Notes: generated by a model not told the origin, from the letters alone. A DNA stretch of 64,000 nt from Combretum micranthum (GCA_024138025.1 JAMXBD010000058.1:682001-746000); one strand, 5' to 3'. Shown: positions 23,079 to 35,524, counted from the first letter of the stretch. A program made the numbers and translations.

Positions 23079-23396
23079 CCTATTTGGTTGTTTGTAAAAG
23101 ATAGATTATTGTTGAATGAAAAACCGAAGCTTTTGCTTGAAATCTTTGTGTTCTTGATAGAATACATGCTTTAGGAACATTCAAAGAAGATCGATCACCT
23201 TCTTTGTGGAGTGTTTCGCAATTAGGGTTTGTTATCCTAATTCTTTAAGATCAACAACCTAAGACAAATCTGATATCTAATCCTTCTTAGGGATTGAAAT
23301 CAAAGGCATCCGTGGGTTTTCTATTCATTGTGTTGGGGGTTCGCAATATCCAAAGGGGTTCTCACGCGTGAATACGAAGGTTCTCGTATCACCGAG

Positions 23397-24310
23397 GATG
23401 TGCCTAAGATAGCTTTTCGTACTCGTTATGGGCACTACGAGTTTCTGGTAATGTCATTTGGACTGACTAATGCACCGGCTGCATTTATAGACTTAATGAA
23501 TAGAGTCTATAAGCCGCTTTTGGATAAATGTGTGATAGTCTTTATAGACGACATCCTCATATATTCAAAGACCAGGGAGCAACATGAGGAGCATCTCCGT
23601 TTGGCATTGCAAACCTTACGAGATAACAAGCTGTACGCCAAGCTGTCCAAGTGTGACTTTTGGTTAGACAGGATATCCTTCCTCGGACATGTGGTAACGG
23701 GTGATTGGATATCAGTTGATCCCGAAAAGATCAAGGCGATAGTGGATTGTAAGCCACCACAAACAGTTACTGAAGTGAGGAGTTTCTTGGGATTGGCTGG
23801 CTACTATCGCAAATTTGTGAAGGATTTTTCGAAGATAGCTAAGCCGCTGACTCAATTGACCCAAAAGAACGAAAAATTCATCTGGACAGATAAGAGAGAA
23901 CAAAGTTTTCAGGAACTAAAGCGACGACTGGTCTTGGCACCGATTTTGGTTTTACCAGATCCGAAAAAGTCTTACACGGTACATAGTGATGCTTCGAGAA
24001 ATGGTCTTGGATACGTCTTGATGCAGGGATGAAAGGTCATTGCGTATGCTTCTCGGCAATTAAGACCGCATGAGCAGAATTACCCTACGCATGATTTGGA
24101 ACTAGCTGCAGTTGTCTTTGCCTTGAAATTATGGCGACATTATCTGTATGGACAACGGTGTGAGATATACACAGATCATAAAAGTCTTAAATACCTATTC
24201 ACACAGAAGGAGTTGAACATGCGGCAAAGGAGGTGGCTGGAATTAATAAAGGATTATGACCTGGGGATAAATTACTGCCCAGGGAGAGTAAATGCGGTTG
24301 CGGACGCCTT
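23397..24310 (+). pseudogene. pol: Tekay-like RT C-terminal part and RNase H
   Basis: RT resumes with [15 protein letters not shown], then [15 protein letters not shown] and the active site [10 protein letters not shown] with both Asp present, then thumb motifs [20 protein letters not shown]. RNase H follows: [16 protein letters not shown], a TGA at 24030-24032, then [32 protein letters not shown] and [11 protein letters not shown], ending [10 protein letters not shown]. The stop follows what looks like a local base change in a GGATGG context. Confidence 0.93.
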
Positions 24311-25897
24311 AAGTCGGAAGAATCACGGGGAGGTAGCCGCCTTGATTACAAACCAGAAGGAGTTGATTAAGGAATTTGAGAAATTAAGGATCGAGTTCAT
24401 AGATCGAAGTGCCGAGCTTGAGATATCAAATTTGGTGCTGGAACCAACCCTCGTAGAAAGAATCAAAGAAGCACAAAGGTATGACGAAGTGATACAAAAG
24501 ATAAAAAGGGAAACCCAAGCGGGAAAGTACCTTGACTTTGCCGTGGATGAGGAAGACGTGATCCGGATGAACGGAAGGTTGTGCGTACCAGAGGATGAGG
24601 AGTTGAAGAAGGAAATAATGAGCGAGGCACATAACTCCGGGTATACCATGCATCCGGGAGGCACCAAAATGTACCAGGATTTGAAAAGTTGCTATTGGTG
24701 GAATGGGATGAAGCGAGATATGGCAGATTATGTGATGAAGTGCACGGTATGCCAACAGGTGAAGGTAGAGCACCAGAGGCCGGGCGGATTGCTAAAACCT
24801 TTACCCATTCCTGAGTGGAAGTGGGATCAAATATCCATGGATTTTGTTTGTGGCTTTCCCAAACTCCGTCGGGTTGTGATGCGATATGGGTAATAGTGGA
24901 TCGGTTAACTAAGTCGGCGCATTTCGTACCCATAAATATGACCTATTCAATGGAAAGGTTAGCCAAGATTTACATCAGAGAGATCGTAGGATTACATGGC
25001 ATACCTGCGGGGATCATCTCAGATAGAGACCCAAGATTTGTGTCCAAGTTTTGGACGAGCTTGCAGAAGAGCTTGGGTACTAAATTGCATTTCAGTACGG
25101 CTTACCATCCTTAGACCGACGGACAGTCTGAGCGGACGATCCAAACTCTCGAAGACATGTTAAGGGCGTGTGCCCTGGAATTCAAAGGGAATTGGGATAG
25201 TCACGTACACCTAATCGAGTTTGCCTATAATAACAGCTATCACTCCACTATCCAGATGCCCCCGTATGAAGCTTTGTATGGACGGCGTTGTAGGTCCCCT
25301 TTGTTTTGGGATGAGGTGGAAAAGGTAGCAATTGGGCCGGAATTGGTACAGGAAGCCGCGGATAAGGTGAGGTTGATTCAGTGGAAAATGAAGGAAGCCC
25401 AGGATCGACAAAAGAGCTGGGCAGACTTGAAAAGACGGGAGCTTGAATTTAAAGTGGGCGATCATGTGTATCTGAAGATAAACCCGATTAAAAGTATCAA
25501 GAGGATGCGTACTCAAGGGAAGTTAAGCCCAAGATACATTGGACCTTTTGAGATCCTAGAAAGAGTCGGAGACCTGGCGTATCGGCTAGCCCTACCACCT
25601 AATTTGTCCGGGATTCACAATGTGTTCCATGTGTCAGTTTTGAGGAGATATGTTGCCGATCCAGAGAGGATTCTGGAACTGGAACCAATCCAGTTGAAGG
25701 AAAACTTGACATATGAAGAACACCCAGTAAAGATATTGGATAAGAAAACTCAAAGGCTACGAAACAAAGACATTCACTACGTGAAAGCATTATGGAGGAA
25801 TCATGCCTTTGAAGAAGCAACCTGGGAAGCGAAGGATGAAATCCGGAGGAAGTACCCCGAGATATTTGAAGAACAAGGTACGTCAGTTCCGTTTTGA
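24311..25897 (+). pseudogene. int: Tekay-like integrase with C-terminal chromodomain
   Basis: Zinc-binding His and Cys pairs: HNSGYTMH and CTVCQ. Catalytic core: SMDFV (Asp), SDRDPRF (Asp) and QSERTIQ (Glu), about 35 residues between the last two. A frameshift lies near 24870 and a TAG at 25112-25114 just before TDGQSER, where the family usually has Gln. In the ORF from 25157 the GPF/Y module is at residues 129-132 (GPFE), and a chromodomain at about 185-238 (YVKALWRNHAFEEATWE). Chromodomains guide integration to particular chromatin. The stop codon lies 15 bases before the polypurine tract region. Confidence 0.93.
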
Positions 25898-25911
25898 GGA
25901 CAAAACTTTAT

Positions 25912-25926
25912 TTAAGGTGGGGAGGT
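25912..25926 (+). other. Polypurine tract of the Tekay-like element
   Basis: AAGGTGGGGAGGT lies immediately before the 3' LTR TGTAAACC. It primes plus-strand DNA synthesis. Confidence 0.88.
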
Positions 25927-28900
25927 TGTAAACCCCGGAAATTCTCAGTAGCTAGAAAACCCAGGAATTGGAAACGAAACCCTAACCCGATCAGATTGAG
26001 TCTAGTGAATGGAGCATAGGAACCCTAAATCCGGCTTTCCTTCGGTTTCATAGTAAAATAAATATTTTGGAGTGAATGAATTTGAATTGTTGTTCCAAAG
26101 TACATTCCAAACCTTTGAAAGTTTTAAATTCGGGAATTTTTCAATTCCGGGCCTTCCCAAGCCCAATTACGGAAAAGCGTGCCCCAGGCCACGGATTCAG
26201 AAAAATATTCCGGAATATTCATTGGAACCGTAATTTTATAAGGATTCTAAAAATATCAATTTCATAATTTTCCGAGCTATAAAAATTACAGTTATAGCTT
26301 TTCCCGTGTTTTCGGAACAACCGGTAAAGTAAATGTCTTGTCTACTATTCACAAGTACAACCTACACTACACACTACCCATACCCTATTCTTATATCCTT
26401 ATAACTACTCATTTCAATTTTCTTTTCCAAGAAAATTTGTCTCTTAAATAATTATCACATTTATTACATTTAATTTACTAAAATACAAATATCAAAAAAT
26501 TTCAAACACCACACAACCCCTTGGAATGGCGGCGCCCCCCCCCCCCCCTCTTATTTCCTTCCATTTGATTTGTTTTTACAATTTTATTCACTAATAACCT
26601 AATGCCTTCATATATATACATTTTTCTCTCTCTCTCTTCATTTTCTTTTGTTTCAAAATTTTAAAAGAACAAAACTCTCCCTCTTTTCTCCTAAGGATGC
26701 CGTGAGCCCCCTTCCCATTCCTCTCATTTTCCACTTTGTTCCTTCTCTTTTTCACTTCAAGACTCCTTTGGTATGTTGATTCAAGCCTTGTTTTTCCTAG
26801 TTCTTATCATGGCAAGACCATATCTTGTGTATTTCCTCATTAAAAACCCATGATGCTCATGCTACGGACATGGAAATGCATGAACAAGAATGTCAAGCCA
26901 TCATAAGACATGGATCTGTGTTTAGATGTATTTTGTTAAGATTTCATAATGTTCATGCATATAAAGTAGTGATCTTGTATTTATATTGTTGTTCATGCCA
27001 TGAGATCCATGTTATATACATCATATGTAGTAGATCTAAGGTTTAGACATTCACCACTTTATGTACATGCATGATCATAGGTTCATTTTTGTTTATGTGC
27101 TTGTTGATCATAAAAATGAAGTCTTGTTCATGTATAGAGATGTTAGATAGTATATCTCCACATATAGATGGCAAGAACATTGAAAAAGGAAGGACTTTGT
27201 TAGATATGGAAAGTTGAAAATTCGGATGAAATGGAAACCCTACCTAAAGACCTCCAAAATCATTTTAAACTTATATTTCATAAGAAAAATGAAGGGTATG
27301 TGTAATAGACATGTTGAAGGATTATTTTCATGAGTTTAGATGAGTTAGGCAATAAAAATAAGAAAACAAGAGGTGAAGTTAGAATGAAAAGTGTTGACTT
27401 TAATTGTGTAGTCAAATTCGTAACTTTGTGTAATGCCTAATAAACACTTAGTATTTAAGTCTAAAATGAATGTTTTATAAGCTAAATGAAGTCCTTAGAT
27501 AATGTATACATTGAAGCCCCAATTTTTAATGCATTAGACTAGATTTCCCTTAAGAAAAATGTAAGAAAAGAAAATTTGGAAAATTCGGATTTTTACAAAT
27601 AGCTTAATTGAAAACATGTTTACCAATGAAAAATGTGAATTTTTGTGCATGAATGGAGGCCATGACTATTATAGACTTTGAGAACCTTTTTTAGTTAAAT
27701 AATAAGTAGATTACAAGATTAAAAACCAAAGAAACCCTAAGGAGTATAATGTGGGAAATAACTTCTTAGAATTAGCCTTTATGAAACTTTCCCCAACACT
27801 TAGGAGTTCCTAAAAGTTTATTACTACAAAAATCATCATGACCATGCACTTGAGTTCATTACATAGCATACACATTAGTATTCATTCCATATCATTCATG
27901 CATGAATCATCATCTAGGAATACTTTTTATCAAAGCAAAGCAATTTTCGAGATGGGTCAATTGCGGGACAGAACTGATCCCACTGTTCCGTGACCCTATT
28001 ATTTTCAAAACTTGGATTTAATACTTGAATTAGATAGATCTTTCGAAGTAGATGAAGATCGATATAAAGTTTGCGAAATTCCGAGTTAAAATGACCAAGT
28101 TATGGCCGTTTTAAGTCGGAACTTCCAAAAATAGCGAGAAATCCGAATTCAACTAGTCTAGATGTATAGTTTGATTTAATTATATGGTGAGAATCTCATT
28201 AGGATTATTCTTGATTGGTAGGTGATTCCGAGCAGGGACGACTCTCTCCCGATTATTATTATTAAGAAGTTTGGTGTCCATGGCCGAGTGAGTTTACTTC
28301 CACTCTCAATTAATGCTTGTGAATGTAATGTAGTGGCACTAGTGATGTAGGCAAAGATAAAAGGAATTGTACAAGCATGATGGGGTATGTGGGAATTTTT
28401 ATGTTGTTGATTGTTGATATGTGAAATGGAGCTTAAGGTATATCGAAACCGGGTGTTAAGATATTGACTGTTTTACTAGAATCTTATGATGAATGTCTGC
28501 GATACTTGTTGGTCACTTAAAAGAATGAATTAATGACTATTCGACTCCGACTATAAATTGAGTTCATTCATGTCACAATGGGGTTGGAGCATTTGCATTG
28601 GTTGGTTTTTCGTGACCCATAAAACGAATGTGAGGTTAATCGTGATCCATAAAACGAATTGAGGTTAATCGTGATCCATAAAACGAGCTTTTAATCAGTT
28701 GACCGTGAGCTTAAACGGCGTCGTACCGCAGGATTCGTTAATCTGCTAACCCGGGATGGAGGGCGCAAGTCCATCCACATATGATTTCCGGTTGGTCATA
28801 TGTTTGTTGATTCACATTTGTATGGTGCATACACTTGCTTGAATAATCACTTGCTTGAATGATTGTATTTAATTGTGTTATGGAAGTATTACTCACTAAG

Positions 28901-29319
28901 CTAGTTAGCTTACGCCCCTATAGTTTCTATCTTTTGCAGCATGAGTTTATATGGCTTAGGCCAAGACAAGCCACAGCGCAGGTACCGGAGATAGGAGTTT
29001 TATAGAAGTTTGATTCATTCTTTTTGTATAGACTTCCATTGGAAACTAAGGACTCTGGATGACTGTAATAGACTGTTATTCTTTTGCGGGGGAATGCCCC
29101 TTAGATTTTGTAAACTTAACATTATGCGTTTTGATTTATTATCTATGGCTAATGCATGCCTCATTAAACTGTTTAAACTCCATTTGTTGAAGTATTCTAT
29201 TGTCGTAAAGGAACGCTTTACATCTACTTAAGACTTCCGAAGGCCCCGGGTAGGGAACTCAGAGTCTTACTTAGTATGTGGCGGGCTGTTACGTTTAGGA
29301 TACCCTACGGGGCGTGACA
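25927..29319 (+). repeat. 3' LTR of the Tekay-like element
   Basis: 3393 bp, near-identical to 14901-18311. Differences are mostly one-base losses in short homopolymers, plus one extra ~30-bp repeat copy at about 28650-28685. It ends GGGGCGTGACA and is followed by the target duplication GGAAT. Confidence 0.95.
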
Positions 29320-30165
29320 GGAATCGTTTTAGGGCACAAAGTGTCAGAAAAAGGGATTGAAGTAGATAAGGCAAAGGTTGAACTCATAGAGAAACTGCCT
29401 CCACCAACAAATGTTAAAGGAGTCAGAAGTTTCCTAGGACATGCGGGTTTTTATAGACGGTTCATTAAGGACTTCTCTAAGATTTCCCGACCTTTGTGTA
29501 ATCTACTTGAGAAAGATGCTGTGTTTGTTTTGATGATAAATGTGTGCAGGCATTTGAACTTTTGAAGGAGAAGCTCATCACTGCTCCGGTGATCATAGCA
29601 CCAGATTGGGAGCTTCCTTTTGAGCTGATGTATGATGCCAGTTATTATGCTTTAGGAGCAGTATTGGGACAAAGGCGAGGTAAGATCTTTCATACTATCT
29701 ACTATGCAAGTAGAACTTTGAATGAGGCACAACAGAATTATGCAACTACTGAGAAGGAGTTGCTAGCTGTGATTTTTGCTTGTGATAAATTCCAGCCTTA
29801 TTTAATCGGTTCTAAGGTGATAGTATACACTGATCATGTTGCTCTTAGATATTTATTTGCTAAGTCTGATGCTAAGCCTAGGTTGATCCGTTGGATATTA
29901 CTATTGCAAGAGTTTGATTTAGAAATTAAAGATAAAAAAGGAGCTGATAATGTGGTAGCTGATCACTTATCACATTTGCAAAATGATGAATCAAACTTGC
30001 CTATTAATGAAAAATTTCCTGATGAGCAGTTGCATGCAATAGATATCCAAGGCTTACCATGGTATGCCGATATAGTTAATTATTTGGTCAGTAGAATTAT
30101 ACCATATGGTTTGTCTTATCAACAGAGAAAAAAGTTTTTACATGATGTAAAGTTTTATTTTTGGG
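29320..30165 (+). pseudogene. pol: Athila RT C-terminal part and RNase H, after the insertion
   Basis: The Athila frame resumes exactly after the GGAAT duplication (GIVLGHKVSEKGIEVDKAK, then SFLGHAGFYRRFIKDFSKIS). A shift near 29530-29545 moves it to the frame from 29544: RNase H motifs [59 protein letters not shown] and VVADHLSHL. Another shift occurs at a T-run near 30178. Confidence 0.93.
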
Positions 30166-31341
30166 ATGAACCATATCTTTTTTAAAAAATGTGCTGATCA
30201 AATAATTAGACGATGTGTACCAGAGACTGAGCAAATAAGCATAATTGAACATTGTCATACAAGAGAGGTAGGAGGTCATTTTGGAGTTGAAAGGACTGCA
30301 GCTAAGGTACTATCTTGTGGATTTTATTGGCCCAATTTGTTTCATGATTGTAGAAATTTCATCAAAGTGTGTGCTCAATGTCAAATCTAGGCAACATTTC
30401 TAGAAAACGAGTTACCATTAAACAACATTCTGGTGATTGAACTTTTTGATGTATGGGGAATTGACTTCATGGGTCCATTTCCTTCATCTTTTTCAAATAA
30501 ATACATACTTGTAGCAGTGGATTATGTATCTAAATGGGTTGAAGCTATTGCTTTGCAAACCAATGATGCTCGAGTAGTGACAAAATTTTTGAAAAAGAAT
30601 ATTTTCACCAGATTTGGGGTGCCTAGGGCAATCATAAGTGATGAGGGTACTCATTTTTGCAATAAACAATTTGACAAGCTTTTAGCTAAATATGGAGTTA
30701 TCCATAAAGTAGCTACCCCATATCACCCCCAAACAAGTGGTCAAGTTGAGATTTCCAATAGAGAAATTAAAAGGATTTTGGAAAAGACAATTAGTGCATC
30801 GCGAAAGGATTGGTCTTTAAAACTGGATGATGCATTATGGGCATATAGAACTACTTTTAAAACACCTATTGGAATGTCTCCTTACAAGTTAGTTTATGGT
30901 AAATCGTGTCATTTGCCTGTTGAACTTGAGCATAAGGCCTATTGGGCTATAAAATTCCTCAATTTTGATGGAAAAGTTGCAAAGGAGACAAGAATGCTTC
31001 AATTAAATCAGTTGGATGAGTGGCAAAATGAAGCATATGAGAGTGCTCGAATTTACAAAGAACGAGCTAAGAAGTGGCATGACCGAAACATTTTGAAAAG
31101 AGAGTTCTTACCTGGACAACAAGTGTTGTTATACAATGCTCGTTTGAAGTTGTTTCCTGGGAAATTAAGGTCAAGGTGGTCTGGAACATTTGTTGTTAAC
31201 AAGGTTTTTCCTTATGGTGCAGTTGAATTGAAGACTAAAGATGACAGGACTTTTAAAGTCAATGGTCATTTGCTTAAGCATTTTTATGAAGGAGAAACAA
31301 AAGATAGTGAGACCACTATCAACATTGACCTAAAGGAGTAA
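30166..31341 (+). pseudogene. int: Athila integrase
   Basis: The first part (30166-30390) holds the zinc-binding module HCHTREVGGHFG and CAQCQ, with a TAG at 30388-30390. The core runs 30433-31341: Asp11 (GIDFMG), Asp70 (SDEGTHF) and Glu106 ([11 protein letters not shown]), a D,D(35)E triad that is intact. The C-terminal part has [22 protein letters not shown] and PYGAVEL. The final frame ends in TAA near 31341. No chromodomain, as usual for Athila. Confidence 0.94.
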
Positions 31342-32837
31342 AATTCATGATGGAAGTCGGGCTGAGCGACTTAAAACCTAAGCGCTGCATGGGAGGCAAT
31401 CCATGAGAATATAGGATATAGATAGTCTTAGTATATTAGGTCATAGGCATAGTTTGATGTGTAGTTTTCACTTAGAATTAGAGTAATAGATTAGATTGAG
31501 TTGGGTTTAGCATGTTGTACATGTGTGTGTTAAGTAGTGTGTTGTGTTTACCTTGTCTGTCTTAGTCAAGAATAGGAACCGTACAATTTAGCAAGTGAGT
31601 TTTTAGCAGGAAAAAGGGAATCTGTCAACTTGGCATAGAGTTCAACGCTGGCATTTAGCAATCCAACGCAGCCAGTGTTTGAGACGGCGTTGATGATGGC
31701 CAGACGAGAAATGTTTAACACTGGTTTTGGAGATTCCAACATTGCCAAATTTTGGCGGTGTAAACTCCAAAAGTTCAAACGCCGGACTTTCATTAGGGTA
31801 CGCCGCCGGCGTTGAAAAATGCATATACAAGTCAGAAGCAAATTTCCAAACACCGGCAATTGAGGAACCTTACACCACCGGTGTTGAAAATCCATTTCAT
31901 CTTCAGTACTTATTATTCTAACGCTGGCAAAATTTCGCTTGAAAGCCGCCAGCGTAAATAATAAATTTGCCGGTGTTGCAGATGAATTTAAGGTATCAGT
32001 GCTTCATTTCTTAATGCTGGGGTTATACGCCACCAGCGTTAATATTAAATTTGCCAGTGTTGGGCTCTGATTCTCATGCATAGCAGAGTTAACTCTGCAT
32101 TTCATCTTCTTCATTCATCTTTCTTCCCTCCCGACTCTCTATCACTCCAAAATCTCTCGTTCTTTCACCTTGAATATAAGTGTTTTTCGAGTTTGTCCAT
32201 TCCATCATCAAGTCAAGGTACGATCCTAATCTTCACTACTTTTGTTTTTTTTCATGACAAGTTCAATATTGTTAGATAGTGTGACATGCATGTTAGAATT
32301 TCGATTTATCATCCATTGAACATGATTACTGCTAGGAAATGATTTATGTACTTGTCTTCCATGTCTGTGATAGTAGTTTAGATTGGGATGTGTTGTGATT
32401 ATTGAATCAATCGTGGTCAAAATGCAATTAGGGCTCATGAGACATGATTTGGGGATTTTTGCTGTCATACAAAACATTAAAAAAAAAAAGGAGAGGGAAA
32501 ATTTCAATTTGTGTGACTCACTTGTATTAAACAACCAATTCAAGGATGCCAGTGTACACCTGTAGAATGCAAGTGTTGGAAATATTCATGTGTGTGCATT
32601 AGCCTTGTTCTTTAACTGTAAACATGTTCTAATCATGTAGTCATCCAATGTTATTACCATGATGTCAAATACAATGATTATAGTGATTAGCATGTTTAAT
32701 GAGGATGTAAAGCTTGTTTGAACCTTAGCAATGATCAATCATGCTACCGGTTTTCTATTGATTTGTAGCTTGAAACTTTGTTATATGATTCTTTGTTTAG
32801 TGTTTCCATATTCATTAATGAATAGTTATTCATAGGT
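31342..32837 (+). other. Athila region between integrase and the late ORF, with GC-rich palindrome array
   Basis: Starts with the conserved Athila post-integrase stretch (about 31345-31405, GTCGGGCTGAGCGAC then GCGCTGCATGGGAGGCAA). From 31640 to 32065 five or so units of roughly 75-80 bases repeat an arm like AACGCCGG and its inverse CCGGCGTT, in versions decayed by C-to-T and G-to-A. The remainder to 32837 is AT-rich and non-coding apart from short chance ORFs. Confidence 0.6.
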
Positions 32838-34005
32838 ATGGCACCTAGAAAGGGAAACAAAAAGCAAAAACGAATCGACCATCATCGAGTTAAACAAGAA
32901 ATGTCCTATCTAGTCAACCATATGCTGTGGAGAAGAAAAGCAAACTCGAAGATAAAGAATTCTTAAACAGCTATTACTTGGATTGGAGTGTCATGGAGGA
33001 TTATGGATTAAGTGAGATTTTACAAAACTTAATCGAAGACAAAAGGTGGTTCAAAGTTTTTAACATGACAGAACCAGCTTATCAGAACCTCACCATTGAA
33101 GTTCTATCCACTTTGAGGCATAGTAATGATAATAATGATGATGATGATAATGTGCAAAAAATCATCTTTCAAGCTTTTGGTGAAAAGAAAATAGTACCTC
33201 TCAGAAAAATTGGAGTTTATCTTGGGTACTATGACAATGAAAATGAAAATGCAAGATTGCCTACTAATTGGCCTGAAGATGAATCACAAGAAAAGTTGTG
33301 GCTTGAGTTGATTCATCAAGCAGAAATGATTTTAATCATTCAAAATCATTGAACTCCCACTTTGTGCGAACTGAGCACGAGTTGCTTCATCATATTATTG
33401 CACATACTTTGACTTGTAGAAGACTAGTCATAGTAAATTGACAACATTTGATATGTTTTTATTTATATAGTATAATAAAGAGGTATCAAATAGATTTGGG
33501 AGTTAAGTAGCTAATTTCATGTTGAGGCAATCTGAAGATGTACGTACCCAATGGATATTCTGTGGGGGTTATATCACCAATTGCTGAAGAGAATGGGTGT
33601 TTTCATGAGCACTGAATGATGTGAAAATTTCACCAAAGAAAATTTCCTCTACTCCATTCAGATCATGGGTTTAAGTAAAGTACTGGGGGTACAACATTTA
33701 GAGGAAATCATGCTCCTGCGATTGTACCTGCTGATGCACCATCAGATCATCCATCATCATCTACAGCACCACCACCTTCTCAGCCTCCGTTGGATTCGAT
33801 TCAGCAAACTTTGCATAGGATTGAATTCAATCTAAGAGAGTTAGATGAAAAATTTGAACAGGAGAGAAAGAAAAAGAAGCAGTATAGAAGCACACTGTTC
33901 AATATGCTAAAGACTGCTATATCTTGTTTTAATCCTGCAGCTGCTCAAGATTTGAAGTATAGCACATATGAGAAAAGCGACTCAAGTTCTGAAACTGAAA
34001 GCTAG
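32838..34005 (+). pseudogene. Athila late ORF (ATHILA ORF-1-like protein), broken
   Basis: Starts MAPRKGNKKQKRID at 32838 (basic N-terminus). After a shift near 32926 it runs 32927-33352 with WFKVFNMTEPAYQNLTIEVLS, an Asn/Asp run, and IIFQAFGEKKIVPLRKIGVYLG, the pattern of the plant ATHILA ORF family. Decayed pieces follow (TLTCRRLVIVN-like near 33405, GVISPIAEENG-like near 33570). The end, 33790-34005, has a coiled-coil segment FNLRELDEKFEQERKKKKQY and a Ser/Glu-rich tail. Position after integrase matches the putative env-like ORF of Athila, but I see no clear signal peptide or membrane span. Function unknown. Confidence 0.7.
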
Positions 34006-35511
34006 AGATCCTGCTAGCTTATTGTTATTAACTTTCCTAGTGTTTACTTCATTTTGAATTGTGAATGAGTTTCAAAACCCATATATGGGTAGACTTATCA
34101 GACTTATAGAACTATTGTTGTTGGTTTATCTATTGTCTTCTTTGTTAGTGCTTGTATTGTTTTGGATGTCTTCTGTTTTGTGAACAGGACCTATCACAAT
34201 TATCCTTCCATCAGTTTGCTCCATATGATATTGGCATGGGATATCAGGGAAGTACCACTTGGCTAATTTTTGCTTTTCTATCCTATCCTATATTGTAATT
34301 GTATCCAACAAACAGTGAGGGCACTGTTTGATTCTAAGTGTGGGGAAGTAAGGGATAGAAACATATGAGATGAAAATGTACCTTGACTTCTTATGTCCAT
34401 TTTATTAAAGAGTGCAAAATCTGTTGATATTTGAAGTCCATTTTATCAATCCACATTGGTAACTTATGTCCTTGAAAGAAATGTATATAATGAAAAAGTA
34501 CTTGCTTGATGCCTTACTCACCAGCTAATGTGTTTGGTTTACTTAGTTTAAATTAAGTAGATAAATCTTTAATAAATAAATTTACCTTATGTTTAACTTA
34601 GGAAATAGAAGTCTGAGAGTTGATTGAGTTCCTCTGTAAAAAAAAATAAACAGGTTTACTTCTAAATATTTTTAGCTTCTATATAATTCTTCTAACACTT
34701 AAAGAAAGAGGTAAATGAAACTTTTAACTTAGTGATCTTTAATGAAAAGTCTAAATTTAGGAATATTCAACACAAAGTTGAAAGAACATGAGCTTTAACT
34801 CATTGACTCAGGTAAGTGAGTCATGAGTGTGTTTTGTTAGAGTAAGGGAGAGTTCGTAGGGGTCCCTTTAAAACCTGGTCACTTCGGTGATGAGCCCGGG
34901 ATGTGCCGACTCTAGGAACTCCCTTTGACAAGATTTAATGGATTGTTTTTGAGCTAAAAGAAGCGGGTACACCCTGCCCAGAGGAAATAAAAGATGGAGG
35001 CAAAAACCTTCCCCTCTGAATTCATGTGAATAGTGTGCTAACAAAGATATATATATAGAGCTTGATAAAGACTTGAATAAAAGAATTATCTAAGGAGGAA
35101 GCAGATACCACATGCTTTCTCTTGGTGTTGTTAGAATTAGGTATTAGCTGAAAATATAATGAAGTTCAAATGGGTATTTTTTTTCTTTTGTGAACTGAGT
35201 TTTTACTTTTGGACCGAAATTGCTTAAGTTAAACACTAGGATTAAAGTTTATTTCGTTTAGATTAGCTATTTAATTTTGATTAAAGTAAACTAATCACAT
35301 GAAAATAGATTAGTGTGAGTTGTGTGAGCAGATAAGGCAAGTTGTAAAATTAAACAAAGTTTTGCTTGAGGACAAGCAAAAGTTTAAGTGTGGGGAAATT
35401 GATAAACTCAAATTTTATACATTTTTCATCTCATAATTCGGGCTTAATTAGTACGAAATTGTTTCTAATTTACGAAAATTGGTACTTTGAGTTCTCAAAT
35501 TGTTTTATATC
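34006..35511 (+). other. Athila 3' untranslated region
   Basis: About 1.5 kb of AT-rich sequence with no open frame. It holds conserved-looking Athila 3' motifs: TAAGTGTGGGGAAG near 34338, the GCCCGGGATGTGCCGACTC block near 34893, GCGGGTACACCCTGCCCAGA near 34964, and TTGAGGACAAGCAAAAG followed by AAGTGTGGGGAAAT at about 35366-35399, which looks like the family's usual polypurine tract. Confidence 0.6.
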
Positions 35512-35524
35512 AGGGAATGGAAGG
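35512..35524 (+). other. Candidate polypurine tract actually used by the Athila element
   Basis: AGGGAATGGAAGG lies directly before the point where the 3' LTR becomes identical to the start of the 5' LTR. It is short, but its position agrees with the element ends fixed by the CATAC duplication. Confidence 0.45.

Larger units (their letters stand above)
22591..23391 (+). repeat. 801-bp solo LTR inside the Tekay-like RT
   Basis: Begins TGTTACAGAAG and ends TTCTCGTATCA, with a perfect target duplication CCGAG at 22586-22590 and 23392-23396. RT codons are contiguous across it. It has GC-rich palindromic motifs (GGCCGCCGGCC and variants) at about 22890-23020 and a TATA box at 23071-23078. It opens with the tail of a polyprotein frame (next entry). 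A single recombined LTR of a different Ty3/gypsy family is the simplest reading. Confidence 0.93.
14901..29319 (+). mobile_element. Tekay/Del-like chromovirus inserted in Athila RT
   Basis: LTRs 14901-18311 and 25927-29319 start TGTAAACCCC and end GGGGCGTGACA. The target duplication is GGAAT at 14896-14900 and 29320-29324. The primer site matches initiator-Met tRNA. Domains are gag with zinc knuckles, protease, RT, RNase H, integrase and a C-terminal chromodomain, which together with 3.4-kb LTRs points to the Tekay/Del branch (lineage inferred). An extra leader ORF and an intron are described separately. RT is split by a solo LTR. Many single-base indels and a few stops disable it. Confidence 0.93.

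Noticed and set aside
24323..24933. Long minus-strand ORFs (up to 156 codons) across the integrase region
   Set aside because: They are antisense shadows of the plus-strand integrase, which has clear domain motifs.
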